From: Aeromicrobium marinum DSM 15272
GTDB taxonomy: Bacteria; Actinomycetota; Actinomycetes; Propionibacteriales; Nocardioidaceae
DNA length: 64,000 nucleotides
Direction: 5' to 3'
NCBI RefSeq assembly: GCF_000160775.2
Contig: NZ_CM001024.1
Coordinates: 409,016 to 473,015, forward strand
A model generated the notes under the pieces. That model did not search any database, was not told the origin of the DNA, and saw only the letters and a program-made list of their open reading frames with translations. A program made the position numbers and the translations under genes. Positions 22,202 through 30,751 of this stretch are shown one piece after another (within the stretch, counting starts at the first letter, position 1; each line of letters starts with the position of its first letter).

Positions 22202-22474
22202 ATGAGCACCGCAACGACTGACACCACCATCACCGACCGCGAACGCGCCATCCTCGCGCTCGAGCAGAAGTGGTTCCAGTACGCCGGCGCCAAGGAACAG
22301 GTCATCCGCGAGACGTTCGGCGTCTCCGCGACGCGTTACTACAGCGAGCTCAACCGTCTGATGGACCAGCCGGCGGCTCTCGCGCATGACCCGCTCACCG
22401 TCAAGCGGCTGCAGCGGCTCCGCGCCGACCGTGCACGTGCTCGTTCGGCCAAGCGACTCAGCATCGACGTGTAG
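22202..22474 (+). CDS. DUF3263 family protein
   Basis: 90-residue helical protein with the family pattern ILALEQKWFQYAGAKEQVI, then TFGVSATRYYSELNRLMD, and a basic tail. DUF3263 proteins are small actinobacterial and actinophage proteins with a predicted helix-turn-helix-like fold (sigma region 4-like) and no established role. It lies directly before the integrase (8-base gap), so it could act as an excision or integration regulator; that is inference from position. Confidence 0.82.
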   Translation: MSTATTDTTITDRERAILALEQKWFQYAGAKEQVIRETFGVSATRYYSELNRLMDQPAALAHDPLTVKRLQRLRADRARARSAKRLSIDV

Positions 22475-22482
22475 CCTGCCTC

Positions 22483-23949
22483 ATGGCCAGTTCGCTCCGG
22501 CCGGTACCTGAGACCCCACCTCGCGCGGTCCTGTACCTGCGTCAGTCTGTCTCGCGTGACGACTCGATCAGCCTCGCTCTGCAGGAAGCCGCATGCCGGC
22601 AGCACGCCGTCCAGAACGGGTACCAGGTCGTCGCCGTTGAGTCAGACCCTGGCGTGTCCGGGCGGACGTGGCAGCGGCCAGCCGTGCAGCGGACGATCGC
22701 GATGGTCGAGGACGGCCAGGCCGACGTCATCGTCCTCTGGCGGTGGAGCCGCCTCAGCCGGTCGCGGCGGGACTGGGCGATCGCCGCGGACAAGGTCGAC
22801 GTCGCCGGCGGACGCATCGAGTCAGCGACCGAGGCCGTCGACGTCACCACTGCGACCGGGCGCCTCGCCCGTGGGGTGTTGACGGAGTTCGCGGCGTTCG
22901 AGTCCGACCGCATAGGAGAGGTGTGGAAGGAGGTCCACGCGTCCCGGGTGCAGCGCGGTCTCGTGCCCAACGGCAACCGCCGGTTCGGGTACACCCTCAA
23001 CCGTGAGACCCGGATCCACGAGCCGCACCCGCTCGAGGCGCCCGCCGTCGTGACCGCGTACGAACGGGCCGCAGCGGGGGAGTCGCCCCGCACGATCGCC
23101 GAGGCGCTCAACAACCGCGGCTTCCGCACCGTGAAGGAGGGCCCCTGGTCGGACACCACCCTGACCAGGTTCCTCGACCAGGGCTTCGCGGCCGGCCGCA
23201 TCGTGTGGAAGGGCGACGTCTACCCGGGCGCCCACGAACCGCTCATCACCACCGAGCTGTGGCAGGCCTACACCGACCGGCGAGCACAACGCCTCACCGT
23301 CCCGCCGAGGACCAAGCGGTCCCCCTACCTGCTGTCCGGGATGGTGAAGTGCGGCCGCTGCGGCGGGCCGATGACAGGGAGCACGGTGACGTTCGGGCCG
23401 CAGTTCCGCTGCCGGCGGCGCGCGGCGTACGGGCGCGAGCACGGGTGCACCGGTGGGGCGGTGCAGATGTGGGTCGTGGAGGAGAAGGTCCGCGAGTGGG
23501 TGACGGCGTTCGCGGCGCAGGTCGATGACGCGACCGAGCGGGCGGCGTCGACGTTGGCGGCGCAAGTCACGGCCGAGGGGGAGGAGACCCGTCTCGCGGC
23601 CGCTGTGGTCCGGGTGGAGGGCTCACTGCGGAGACTGACGGTGCAGCTGGCTGACGGGCTCGTCCCGGCTGAGGCCTACACCGAGGCGAGGGATGAGCTG
23701 ATGGGCCGCCGGCAGGTGCTGGTGGATCAGCTCGAGGAGGCGTCACGGGCGGTCCGGGCGGCGGGTGTCGACCAGGTCGCGATCGCGCAGCGCCTGGTCG
23801 ATCAGTGGGATCGGCTGCCGTTCGATGTGCTGCGGACGACGCTGCGGGATCTGGTCGACCGGGTCGAGGTCGAGACTGCCCGGGCGAGCGGTGTGGGTGG
23901 CCGCGGTGGGGTGTCTCGTGCGAAGGTGACGGTGTTCGAGAAGGCCTGA
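22483..23949 (+). CDS. Large serine integrase
   Basis: 488-residue site-specific recombinase. The catalytic domain begins AVLYLRQSVS, with nucleophile S22, and continues to SRLSRSRRDW and the E-helix region. The recombinase domain follows at about 155-260, then a zinc ribbon with C290, C293, C310 and C322, and a C-terminal coiled coil (about 330-440) that controls directionality. It integrates the phage between attP and a host attB and needs a separate factor for excision. Its stop lies a few bases from host sequence, as expected for the attP-proximal integrase. Confidence 0.95.
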   Translation: MASSLRPVPETPPRAVLYLRQSVSRDDSISLALQEAACRQHAVQNGYQVVAVESDPGVSGRTWQRPAVQRTIAMVEDGQADVIVLWRWSRLSRSRRDWAIAADKVDVAGGRIESATEAVDVTTATGRLARGVLTEFAAFESDRIGEVWKEVHASRVQRGLVPNGNRRFGYTLNRETRIHEPHPLEAPAVVTAYERAAAGESPRTIAEALNNRGFRTVKEGPWSDTTLTRFLDQGFAAGRIVWKGDVYPGAHEPLITTELWQAYTDRRAQRLTVPPRTKRSPYLLSGMVKCGRCGGPMTGSTVTFGPQFRCRRRAAYGREHGCTGGAVQMWVVEEKVREWVTAFAAQVDDATERAASTLAAQVTAEGEETRLAAAVVRVEGSLRRLTVQLADGLVPAEAYTEARDELMGRRQVLVDQLEEASRAVRAAGVDQVAIAQRLVDQWDRLPFDVLRTTLRDLVDRVEVETARASGVGGRGGVSRAKVTVFEKA

Positions 23950-23975
23950 AACGGCGGTGTGTCTTTGCCCTGCCA
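23950..23975. other. Probable prophage right attachment junction (attR)
   Basis: Between the integrase stop (23949) and the point where the CpaE-like host frame becomes recognisable (near 23975). The core cannot be fixed without the other prophage end. A protein-coding attB is normal for serine integrases. Confidence 0.4.
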
Positions 23976-24622
23976 TGTCCGACGACGTGTCGGGCCTCAT
24001 GGCCGCCTGCCGGTCGGCCAACCACGGCCGGGTCGACGAGATCGACGACCACCTGCTGGAGGTCGAACCCGACCTGCGGCTGCTCACCGGGCTGCCGCGC
24101 GGCGACATGTGGTCGCACGTGCGCACCGGGGCGCTCGAGATCGTCCTCCAGCGGTTGCGCGCGACCCACGAGGTGGTCGTGGCCGACACCGGCGCCTGTC
24201 TGGAGGCGGGCGACGCCGGGCCCGCACGGTCACGCAACCAGGCGGCCCTGCACCTGGTCGGCGAGGCCGACGAGCTGGTGGTGGTGGGCCGCGCGGACCC
24301 GGTCGGACTGGCCCGGCTGGTGCGCGGCCTGGCCGAGCTGGCCGAGGTCGCCGGCCGCCTCACCCCCACCGTGGTGGTGAACCAGATGCGTCCGTCGCTG
24401 GGGTGGTCCGAGAGCGAGGTGAGGGACACGCTGGACCGGCTCGCCGGGGTCGAGCCGGTCGCCTTCCTCCCGTGGGACCAGACCGGGCTGGACGCTGCGG
24501 CGATGCGGGGCACGACCCCGCGCTCGGCAGCTCCGGGATCGCCGTTCGTCGCCCGGATCGAGACCGTCGTCTCAGCACTGCTGACCGAGAGGGCGGTGAT
24601 ACCCTCGCCACGACCTGTGTGA
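23957..24622 (+). pseudogene. CpaE/Ssd-like P-loop ATPase, 3' part left after prophage insertion
   Basis: The open frame reads as the C-terminal part of a MinD/ParA-superfamily protein of the CpaE or septum-site (Ssd) type: LRLLTGLPRGDMW, then VVVADTGACLE, then ELVVVGRADPVGLARLVRGL and TVVVNQMR. The N-terminal deviant Walker A (GGxGxT) and the first half are absent, and no ribosome site precedes GTG 23957. The missing half would lie beyond the other end of the prophage, outside the window. Intact homologues are localised regulators of division or pilus assembly. The fragment is probably non-functional in the lysogen, and excision would restore it. Confidence 0.7.
24600..24605 (+). promoter_or_regulatory. 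Possible -10 of the acyltransferase gene
   Basis: TACCCT within the last codons of the truncated ATPase gene, followed by GAGGAG (24620-24625) and ATG 24631. It would let the acyltransferase be transcribed despite the insertion upstream. Confidence 0.3.
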
Positions 24623-24630
24623 GGAGACGC

Positions 24631-26040
24631 ATGCAACGGCTGAGCCCTCTGGACGCGACCTTCCTGTACAAGGACAGCGCCAACGTCCCCCGGCAGATCG
24701 CGTCCCTCGCCATCGTCGAGGGCGGTGACACGCCGCTGGACTACGACCGGCTGATCCAGGTCATCAACGAGCGCATCGACCTGGTGCCGCGGTACCGCCA
24801 GGTGGCCCGTCGGGTCCCCGGGGCGCTCGGCACCCCGGTGTGGGTCGACGACGAGCACTTCGACATCACGCTGCACGTGCGACGCTCGGCCCTGCCGAAG
24901 CCGGGCACGCGTGCGTCCCTCAACGAGCTGGTCGGCCGGCTCGTGGCCCGTCGCCTCGACCTCGACCGACCCCTGTGGGAGCTGTACCTCGTCGAGGGTC
25001 TGGAGTCCGGTCGGACCGCCCTGCTGTTCAAAGCCCACCAGGCGCTCGTCGACGGCTCGGAGACGGTCGACCTCGCCCAGGTGCTGCTGGAGGAGGTCGC
25101 CCATGCCCGCGACATCCCCCACGAGGAGTGGACCGCCCGCACCCAGCCGGGCGTGACCCGCCTGGTCGGCGGTTCGGTGGGGCTCAACCTGTCCCGTCCC
25201 ACCGAGGCGCTGCGGATCGCCGAGATCAACGCCGGTCGCGCGCTGCGCCGGATGCCACGCATGGGCCGCAGTCCGCAGACGCCGTCCGGCGTGCTGTCCG
25301 CCACGCTGTCGCGGCACCGCCGTTTCGCCACCCTGGCCGCTCCCTTCGAGGACTTCCGGCGGGTGCGCGAGCACCACGGCGGCACGGTCAACGACGTCAT
25401 CCTGGCCTCGATCGCCGGAGGCCTGCGGGGGTGGATGCTGACCCGCGCGGAGCCGGTCACGCCCAAGACGAGCTTTCGGGCCATGGTGCCGATGTCGGTC
25501 GTCTCCGACGGACTCCCCACCTCACTGGGGTCGAAGGTGCGGGGGCACCTGCTGTCGCTGCCGGTGGGTGAGTCCAACCCGGTGGTCCGCCTGCACCAGG
25601 TCTCGTACGCGTTGAAGGACCACCGCGAGACCGGCTCGGCGGTGGCCGCCAACGAGCTGGCCAACCTGCCGGGCTTCGCGACCTCGACCTTCCACGCCGT
25701 GGGCGCACGGGTGGCGTTGGCGGAGTCCGGTCGCGACCACCACATCACGATCACGAACGTCCCCGGTCCGCAGGACCCGGTGTACATGGCCGGGCGGGAG
25801 CTGCACGAGGTCTACCCGTGCATCCCGCTCACCGGTCACCGGGCGGTGTCGATCGGGGTCACCTCGTACCACGGGCAGGTGTTCTTCGGCATCGTCGCCG
25901 ACCGTGACGCCGTGCCGGACGTCGACGTCCTGGCGCAGTGCATCGAGGAGGCGCTCGTCGAGCTGGTCGACACCTGCGAGACATCGCGCCGCCAGGCCCC
26001 TCGGGGTCGCAAGCGTCCGGACCGCGGCAGCTCGCGGTGA
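24631..26040 (+). CDS. WS/DGAT-family acyltransferase, active-site variant
   Basis: 469 residues, the usual length of wax ester synthase/diacylglycerol acyltransferases, which make storage lipids from acyl-CoA. The start MQRLSPLDATFLYKD is typical and is preceded by GAGGAG. The C-terminal part with VPGPQDPVYMAGRELHEVYP and PLTGHRAVSIGVTSY is also typical. The catalytic motif HHxxxDG reads HQALVDG (136-142), so the second His, the catalytic base in characterised members, is Gln. It may be a non-canonical subfamily with a different acyl acceptor or no acyltransferase activity. It lies eight bases after the truncated ATPase gene. Confidence 0.85.
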   Translation: MQRLSPLDATFLYKDSANVPRQIASLAIVEGGDTPLDYDRLIQVINERIDLVPRYRQVARRVPGALGTPVWVDDEHFDITLHVRRSALPKPGTRASLNELVGRLVARRLDLDRPLWELYLVEGLESGRTALLFKAHQALVDGSETVDLAQVLLEEVAHARDIPHEEWTARTQPGVTRLVGGSVGLNLSRPTEALRIAEINAGRALRRMPRMGRSPQTPSGVLSATLSRHRRFATLAAPFEDFRRVREHHGGTVNDVILASIAGGLRGWMLTRAEPVTPKTSFRAMVPMSVVSDGLPTSLGSKVRGHLLSLPVGESNPVVRLHQVSYALKDHRETGSAVAANELANLPGFATSTFHAVGARVALAESGRDHHITITNVPGPQDPVYMAGRELHEVYPCIPLTGHRAVSIGVTSYHGQVFFGIVADRDAVPDVDVLAQCIEEALVELVDTCETSRRQAPRGRKRPDRGSSR

Positions 26041-26327
26041 GGGTCTACCTCGGGCTCGATGCCGCAGCCCTCGACCGGTTGGCGGCGGGTGAGCCCGTGC
26101 TCGCCGAGCAGTTCGTCCCGGCCAGCGAGGACGAGGAGGACGAGCTGGCCGCGCTGGAGGTCGCTGCCGAGCACGGAGAGGTCGCGGTGGCTGCCGAGGT
26201 CGACGCCGAGGACGACCCGGTGCTGCTGGCCCGGGTGGCCGCGTTCCACGTCGACCTCGACGGCAGCGGGCACCTCGCCTGGTACGCCGCCGACGAGATC
26301 GTCGCCGTGCGGGCCCTGCTGTCCTGA
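26037..26327 (+). CDS. DUF6912-like protein, 96 aa
   Basis: Start GTG 26037 overlaps the acyltransferase stop by four bases. The product VRVYLGLDAAALDRLAAGEP opens like the actinobacterial DUF6912 family (an MRVYVP-type first strand) and continues with an acidic middle and VAAFHVDLDGSGHLAWYAADE. These are small cytosolic proteins of unknown role. The family assignment is by pattern. Confidence 0.6.
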   Translation: MRVYLGLDAAALDRLAAGEPVLAEQFVPASEDEEDELAALEVAAEHGEVAVAAEVDAEDDPVLLARVAAFHVDLDGSGHLAWYAADEIVAVRALLS

Positions 26328-26330
26328 AAG

Positions 26331-26336
26331 TACGAT
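26331..26336 (+). promoter_or_regulatory. Leaderless -10 of the DUF4245 gene
   Basis: TACGAT ends six bases before GTG 26343, immediately after the upstream stop codon. Confidence 0.5.
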
Positions 26337-26342
26337 GGGGCG

Positions 26343-26882
26343 GTGAGCTCGTCCCGTCCGTCGTCGCGCGGCAACCCCTCGATGGGCGACATCCTGCGGT
26401 CGGTCGCCGTGATGGGCGGCATCGTGCTGGCCCTGTGGGTCGCCGGTCTGACCCTGACCCGGACCCCCGAGACCGCCGTGCGGCCCGTCGACTACGAACC
26501 GATCGCCCAGAGCGCGCGCCAGGTGGTCGAGTACCCCCTGCTGTCGCCGGGCACGCTGCCGGACGGCTGGCTGGCCAACGGGGCGCGGTTCTCGCCCGGG
26601 CCCGACCAGCTGTGGCACCTGGGGGTGCTGACCGACCAGGAGCGCTACATCGGCCTGGAGCAGTCCACCCTGCCCGCCGACGAGATGGTCGAGCGGTTCG
26701 CGGAGGGCAGCGAGCCCGACGGCACGATCGAGGTGGGGGACCGGGTCTGGGAGCTGCGCTCGGGTCCGGACGACCGGATCACCCTGGTCGACGAGACCGA
26801 TGGGGCGACGACCCTCGTCACCACCGGCACGGCGCCGATCGGCGACGTGCGGCGCTACGTGGCGCTGTTGTCGGCCGGCTGA
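26343..26882 (+). CDS. DUF4245 membrane-anchored protein
   Basis: 179 residues: a short cytosolic N-terminus (GNPSMGDILRSV), one transmembrane helix at about 20-38, then a folded extracytoplasmic domain with YPLLSPGTLPDGWLANGARF, the DUF4245 hallmark. In many actinobacteria this gene stands beside xseB-xseA and ispH, as here. The role is unknown. Its 3' end overlaps the convergent xseB by 28 bases. Confidence 0.8.
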   Translation: MSSSRPSSRGNPSMGDILRSVAVMGGIVLALWVAGLTLTRTPETAVRPVDYEPIAQSARQVVEYPLLSPGTLPDGWLANGARFSPGPDQLWHLGVLTDQERYIGLEQSTLPADEMVERFAEGSEPDGTIEVGDRVWELRSGPDDRITLVDETDGATTLVTTGTAPIGDVRRYVALLSAG

Positions 26883-27082
26883 TCGTCCGAGGTCGGGTCG
26901 ACGGCTGCCAGCCTCGCCCGTGCCCCGTCGAGCCACTGCTGGCAGACGCGGGCGAGCTCCTCGCCGCGCTCCCACAGCGCCAACGACTCCGCCAGCGAGG
27001 TGCCCCCGGTCTCGAGCCGGCTGACCGTGGCGATCAGCTCGTCGCGGGCCTCCTCGTAGGGGATCTGCGGGTCGTCAGCCAT
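26855..27082 (-). CDS. xseB: Exodeoxyribonuclease VII small subunit
   Basis: 75-residue helical protein with [20 protein letters not shown] and [19 protein letters not shown], the XseB signature. Several copies bind each XseA to make the single-strand exonuclease that trims DNA into acid-soluble oligonucleotides. It starts eight bases inside the xseA stop region and is co-transcribed with it. It overlaps DUF4245 tail to tail. Confidence 0.92.
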   Translation of the reverse strand: MADDPQIPYEEARDELIATVSRLETGGTSLAESLALWERGEELARVCQQWLDGARARLAAVDPTSDDQPADNSAT

Positions 27083-28292
27083 GGGTCTCCTCCTGCACGG
27101 ACTGCCGGGCGGCCAGGACCTGGCCGTCGGCGAGTCGGACGGTGAACTGCTCGGGGACGTCGTGCACCGAGGTCAGCACGGTGCCGTCGTCGGACTGGGC
27201 GACGGCGTAGCCGCGCTGAAGGGTGGCCAGCGGTGACAGGCCGCGCACCCGGGCGAGGTGGTGGCCGATCTCGTCAGCGGCCCGGTCGAGCCGGCGCAGG
27301 ACGGCCTGGCGCCCACGATCGCGGGCGGTGAGCACGGCGGCGGTCTGCTCGTCGACGACGGTCGTGGGGCGCGCCAGCACCGGGCGGCTGCGGCACGAGT
27401 CGAGGCCGGCCTGCTGCTGGGCGATCATCTGCCGCACGGCGGTGGCCGCCCGGTCGCGCAGCACGGCGACGGCGACCGCCTCCTCGCGGGCATCGGGGAC
27501 CACGCGCTTGGCGGCGTCGGTGGGGGTGGAGGCCCGGACGTCGGCGACGAGGTCGAGGATCGGCGTGTCCGGCTCGTGGCCGATGGCGCTGACCACGGGG
27601 GTGCGGCACGCCGCGACGGCCCGCACGAGCGCCTCGTCGGAGAACGGCAGGAGGTCCTCGACCGAGCCGCCGCCGCGGGCGATGACGATGACGTCGACGT
27701 CGGGGTGGGCGTCGAGCTCGGCGACGGCCGCGATGACGGCGCGGGCGGAGCCGGCCCCCTGGACGAGGACGTGCCGGACCTCGAACCGCACGGCCGGCCA
27801 CCGCAGCCGGGCGTTCTGCAGGACGTCACGCTCGGCGGCGGAGTCGCGGCCGGTGATCAGCCCGACGGCACCGGGCAGCAGGGGCAGCGGGTGCTTCAGC
27901 CGGCTGTCGAACAGGCCCTCGGCGGCGAGCAGCTGCTTGCGGCGTTCGAGCTGGGCCAGCAGCTCGCCCTCACCGGCGGGACGGATCTCGCGGATGTCGA
28001 GCGCCAGGCTGCCGTTGGGCTCGTAGAACGACGGCCGGGCGTGGACCACGACGCGTGCGCCGGCCGTCACCGGCGCGGCCGCCGCGTCGAGCACCGACGC
28101 GTGGCACTTGGCGGAGACGGAGATCTTGGCCTCGAGGTCGCGCAGCACGAGGAAGCAGATGCCGGGCCGCCGGTTGAGCTGGGCGACCTCGGCCTCGACC
28201 CACACCGCACCGAGGCGGCCGATGTAGCCGCCGATCAGCTGGGAGACCTGACGCAGCGGCGCCGGTGCGTCCGGGCTGGTGTCGAGGGCCAT
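27075..28292 (-). CDS. xseA: Exodeoxyribonuclease VII large subunit
   Basis: 405 residues from ATG 28292. An N-terminal OB-fold ([20 protein letters not shown], about 22-110) leads into the catalytic core with [28 protein letters not shown] and [20 protein letters not shown], then a long coiled coil. The C-terminal beta segment near [12 protein letters not shown] is present. A leaderless-type TAGGGT precedes the start, which favours 28292 over upstream GTG 28301. Confidence 0.95.
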   Translation of the reverse strand: MALDTSPDAPAPLRQVSQLIGGYIGRLGAVWVEAEVAQLNRRPGICFLVLRDLEAKISVSAKCHASVLDAAAAPVTAGARVVVHARPSFYEPNGSLALDIREIRPAGEGELLAQLERRKQLLAAEGLFDSRLKHPLPLLPGAVGLITGRDSAAERDVLQNARLRWPAVRFEVRHVLVQGAGSARAVIAAVAELDAHPDVDVIVIARGGGSVEDLLPFSDEALVRAVAACRTPVVSAIGHEPDTPILDLVADVRASTPTDAAKRVVPDAREEAVAVAVLRDRAATAVRQMIAQQQAGLDSCRSRPVLARPTTVVDEQTAAVLTARDRGRQAVLRRLDRAADEIGHHLARVRGLSPLATLQRGYAVAQSDDGTVLTSVHDVPEQFTVRLADGQVLAARQSVQEETHG

Positions 28293-28299
28293 GCGGTTC

Positions 28300-28305
28300 A
28301 CCCTA
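28300..28305 (-). promoter_or_regulatory. Leaderless -10 of xseA
   Basis: Minus-strand TAGGGT ends seven bases before ATG 28292. Confidence 0.5.
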
Positions 28306-28328
28306 GGGTGCGGCGCAGACACGGTCGT

Positions 28329-28334
28329 TAGGAT
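28329..28334 (+). promoter_or_regulatory. Leaderless -10 of ispH
   Basis: TAGGAT ends six bases before ATG 28341. It shares a 48-base divergent region with the xseA promoter. Confidence 0.5.
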
Positions 28335-28340
28335 GGGGAC

Positions 28341-29330
28341 ATGTCCTCCACGGTCGACCTCGGGATGCCGCCCCTCGGCGGCTCCGTCCTCCTCGCCGAC
28401 CCCCGCGGCTACTGCGCCGGCGTCGATCGGGCGGTGATCACCGTCGAGAAGGCGCTCGACCTGTACGGCGCACCGGTCTACGTGCGCAAGCAGATCGTGC
28501 ACAACAAGCACGTCGTCAACGACCTCGCCGCCCGGGGCGCGATCTTCGTCGAGGAGCTCGACGAGGTGCCCGAGGGTGCCACGGTCGTGTTCAGCGCCCA
28601 CGGGGTGTCGCCGATGGTGCACGCCGAGGCCGCCGAGCGCGAGCTGAAGACCATCGACGCCACGTGCCCGCTCGTCACGAAGGTGCACCACGAGGCCCGC
28701 CGCTTCGCCCAGGAGGGCAAGCAGATCCTGCTGATCGGCCACGAGGGTCACGAGGAGGTCGAGGGAACAGCCGGCGAGGCACCCGAGCACATCACCCTCG
28801 TCGAGCACCCCGACGACGTCGACGCCCTGGAGTTTCCCGAGGGCACGGCCCTGTCGTGGCTCTCGCAGACCACGCTCAGCGTCGACGAGACCATGGAGAC
28901 GGTGCGCCGGTTGCGTGAGAAGTTCCCCCAGCTGGAGGACCCGCCGTCCGACGACATCTGCTACGCCACGCAGAACCGGCAGGTGGCGGTCAAGGAGATC
29001 GCCAAGGACGCCGACCTGGTGATCGTGGTGGGCTCGGCCAACAGCTCCAACTCGGTGCGACTCGTCGAGGTCGCCCTGGAGGCCGGTGCCGCCGCCTCGT
29101 ACCGCGTCGACGACATCAGCGAGATCGACGAGGCCTGGCTGGAGGGCGTCACGACCGTCGGCGTCACCTCGGGCGCCTCGGTGCCCGACGACCTGGTGCA
29201 GGACGTGCTCGGCTACCTCGCCGAGCGGGGCATCGGTGACGCCCGGGCCATCCGCACCGCCGACGAGAGCCTGATCTTCGCGCTGCCCCCCGAGCTCCGC
29301 CGCGACATGAAGGCCGCCGGCCGGCTCTGA
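28341..29330 (+). CDS. ispH: 4-hydroxy-3-methylbut-2-enyl diphosphate reductase
   Basis: Last enzyme of the MEP isoprenoid pathway, reducing HMBPP to IPP and DMAPP with a 4Fe-4S cluster. The three cluster Cys are C25 ([11 protein letters not shown]), C109 (DATCPLV) and C207 (ICYATQNRQ). The catalytic Glu region and the His residues in IVHNKHVVN and SAHGVSP are present. Length 329 fits the family. It is divergent from xseA, and the xse/ispH neighbourhood is conserved in actinobacteria. Confidence 0.97.
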   Translation: MSSTVDLGMPPLGGSVLLADPRGYCAGVDRAVITVEKALDLYGAPVYVRKQIVHNKHVVNDLAARGAIFVEELDEVPEGATVVFSAHGVSPMVHAEAAERELKTIDATCPLVTKVHHEARRFAQEGKQILLIGHEGHEEVEGTAGEAPEHITLVEHPDDVDALEFPEGTALSWLSQTTLSVDETMETVRRLREKFPQLEDPPSDDICYATQNRQVAVKEIAKDADLVIVVGSANSSNSVRLVEVALEAGAAASYRVDDISEIDEAWLEGVTTVGVTSGASVPDDLVQDVLGYLAERGIGDARAIRTADESLIFALPPELRRDMKAAGRL

Positions 29331-29349
29331 GCCCCTCGGGCGAAGTGGT

Positions 29350-29772
29350 TCAGGCCTCGGGGTCGGTGCGCAGGCGCACGAGGATCACGGCGACGGCAGC
29401 GGCCGAGCCGGCGATCAGCGTCACGCCGCGGTCGATGACCGCGGCCAGCCAGCGACCCGGCGCTCCGGTGGTGTCGGCCAGTCCCGGCACGACGATCGCG
29501 TCACCGGCGACCACGGCCACGACCGCCAGGGATCCCAGCATCAGCCCGGCCGGCAGCAGCCCCGCGGCGAACAGGCTGCGGTGGCGGACGCCGAGGGCGA
29601 CCGCGAGGCTGACGCCGATGAACCCGGCCGAGTACATCCAGCCGAGGCGGCCGTCGAGCAGGTCCGCGACGAGGACGAGACCGAGCGCGACGCAGGCCAG
29701 GCGGGCCGCGTGGGGGGCGTCGAGGTCGCGCCGCGCCCAGGCGGCCGGCGACAGGATCCCCGTGGCGGCCAT
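29350..29772 (-). CDS. DUF6542 membrane protein
   Basis: 140 residues with four hydrophobic segments (for example [15 protein letters not shown] and [13 protein letters not shown]) and a short C-terminus. The [19 protein letters not shown] segment fits the DUF6542 pattern, which is often adjacent to ispH. Function unknown. It converges on ispH with a 19-base gap. Confidence 0.7.
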   Translation of the reverse strand: MAATGILSPAAWARRDLDAPHAARLACVALGLVLVADLLDGRLGWMYSAGFIGVSLAVALGVRHRSLFAAGLLPAGLMLGSLAVVAVVAGDAIVVPGLADTTGAPGRWLAAVIDRGVTLIAGSAAAVAVILVRLRTDPEA

Positions 29773-29778
29773 GGTCCG

Positions 29779-29784
29779 ACCCTA
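29779..29784 (-). promoter_or_regulatory. Leaderless -10 of the DUF6542 gene
   Basis: Minus-strand TAGGGT ends six bases before ATG 29772. Confidence 0.5.
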
Positions 29785-29834
29785 GTCCCGGGATGCCAGC
29801 GATTCCCGGCACCACGCCCTGCGGTCGGAGCAGC

Positions 29835-30161
29835 TCAGCCCGGCGAACCGCCGGCGATCTCGTAGTTCCAGACCTCGCTGTGCGTCGACACCGGCTTGGG
29901 CGCCTCGCCGCCGGCACGCTCGACGGCCGAGCGGTGCCCCTCGGCGAACGACGGCGACGCGACCCAGGCCTGGAACGAGTCCTCGTCGCGCCAGCGGGTG
30001 ACCACGAGCCACTGGTCACGGTCGTCGGTGGGCTTGAGCAGCTCGAAGCCCTCGAAGCCCTCGGCGCCGTCGACGGCCCCGGCACGGGCCGCGAACCGGT
30101 GCGCGAGCTCGTCCCCGGAACCGGCGGGCACGGTGATGGCGTTGATCTTGATGACGGTCAT
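29835..30161 (-). CDS. Heme-degrading monooxygenase, MhuD/IsdG type
   Basis: 108-residue ABM-fold protein. The start MTVIKINAITVPAGSGDEL matches mycobacterial MhuD closely. N7, W66 and H76 stand where MhuD uses Asn7, Trp66 and His75 to bind and ruffle heme. It would open the heme ring to release iron in the cytosol. It is divergent from a GNAT gene across 32 bases, with weak leaderless-type hexamers on both sides. A non-heme ABM monooxygenase is possible but less likely. Confidence 0.82.
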   Translation of the reverse strand: MTVIKINAITVPAGSGDELAHRFAARAGAVDGAEGFEGFELLKPTDDRDQWLVVTRWRDEDSFQAWVASPSFAEGHRSAVERAGGEAPKPVSTHSEVWNYEIAGGSPG

Positions 30162-30193
30162 GTCCCGAGTCTGACACCTGATAGGAACGGACC

Positions 30194-30718
30194 GTGACGG
30201 TGATCGAGACCGAACGACTCCTGCTGCGGGACTTCACCGCCGCCGACGCCGACTTCGTCCTCGACCTGTTCGGACGTCTCGAGGTGGCGCGGTGGAGCGG
30301 CGACGGTCGGCCGCTGACCCGCCGGGACGAGGCGGTCGACCGCATCGCGGGGTACCGGGCCCGCGCCGGGGACCACCCGGCTGCGGCGATCCGCCTGGTC
30401 GAGCTCGAGGACGGCCGCGCGCCCGTCGGGATGGTGCTGGTGGTGCCGATCCCGCCCAGTCGGGGCCGCGACGGCGGCGACCACGAGGTCGGGTGGCACG
30501 TCCTGCCCGACGCCTGGGGGCACGGCTACGCGACGGAGGCGGCGACCGCGTTGGTCGACCGGGCGTTCACCGCCGGGCTGCCCGAGGTCCATGCCGTGAC
30601 CCACCCGGACAACCTGCGCTCGCAGGCCGTCTGCCGACGCCTCGGCATGGCCGACCTGGGTCTCTGTGACTGCTGGTACGACCGGGAGCTGCGGGCGTTC
30701 CGGCTCCGGCGGCCGTAG
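30194..30718 (+). CDS. GNAT acetyltransferase, RimJ/RimL type
   Basis: 174 residues from GTG 30194. The family opening IETERLLLRDFTAADADFV, the acetyl-CoA loop HVLPDAWGHGYATEA (consensus R/Q-x2-G-x-G/A variant) and the closing VTHPDNLRSQAVCRRLGM are all present. It acetylates an amine, in this subfamily often a protein N-terminus or a small molecule; the substrate cannot be read from the sequence. Confidence 0.88.
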   Translation: MTVIETERLLLRDFTAADADFVLDLFGRLEVARWSGDGRPLTRRDEAVDRIAGYRARAGDHPAAAIRLVELEDGRAPVGMVLVVPIPPSRGRDGGDHEVGWHVLPDAWGHGYATEAATALVDRAFTAGLPEVHAVTHPDNLRSQAVCRRLGMADLGLCDCWYDRELRAFRLRRP

Positions 30719-30739
30719 TCCCACGGTGACGCGGTGTCC

Positions 30740-30745
30740 TACCGT
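30740..30745 (+). promoter_or_regulatory. Leaderless -10 of the glutaredoxin-like gene
   Basis: TACCGT ends six bases before ATG 30752. Confidence 0.5.
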
Positions 30746-30751
30746 GGACGC

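Noticed and set aside
23950-24000. tRNA gene as attachment site
   Set aside because: No tRNA-like cloverleaf near the integrase end; the flanking frame is protein-coding.
23959-24630. N-terminal extension of the acyltransferase frame back to 23959
   Set aside because: The extension is Arg/Pro/Gly-rich noise in another frame of the truncated ATPase gene; ATG 24631 with GAGGAG fits the family start.
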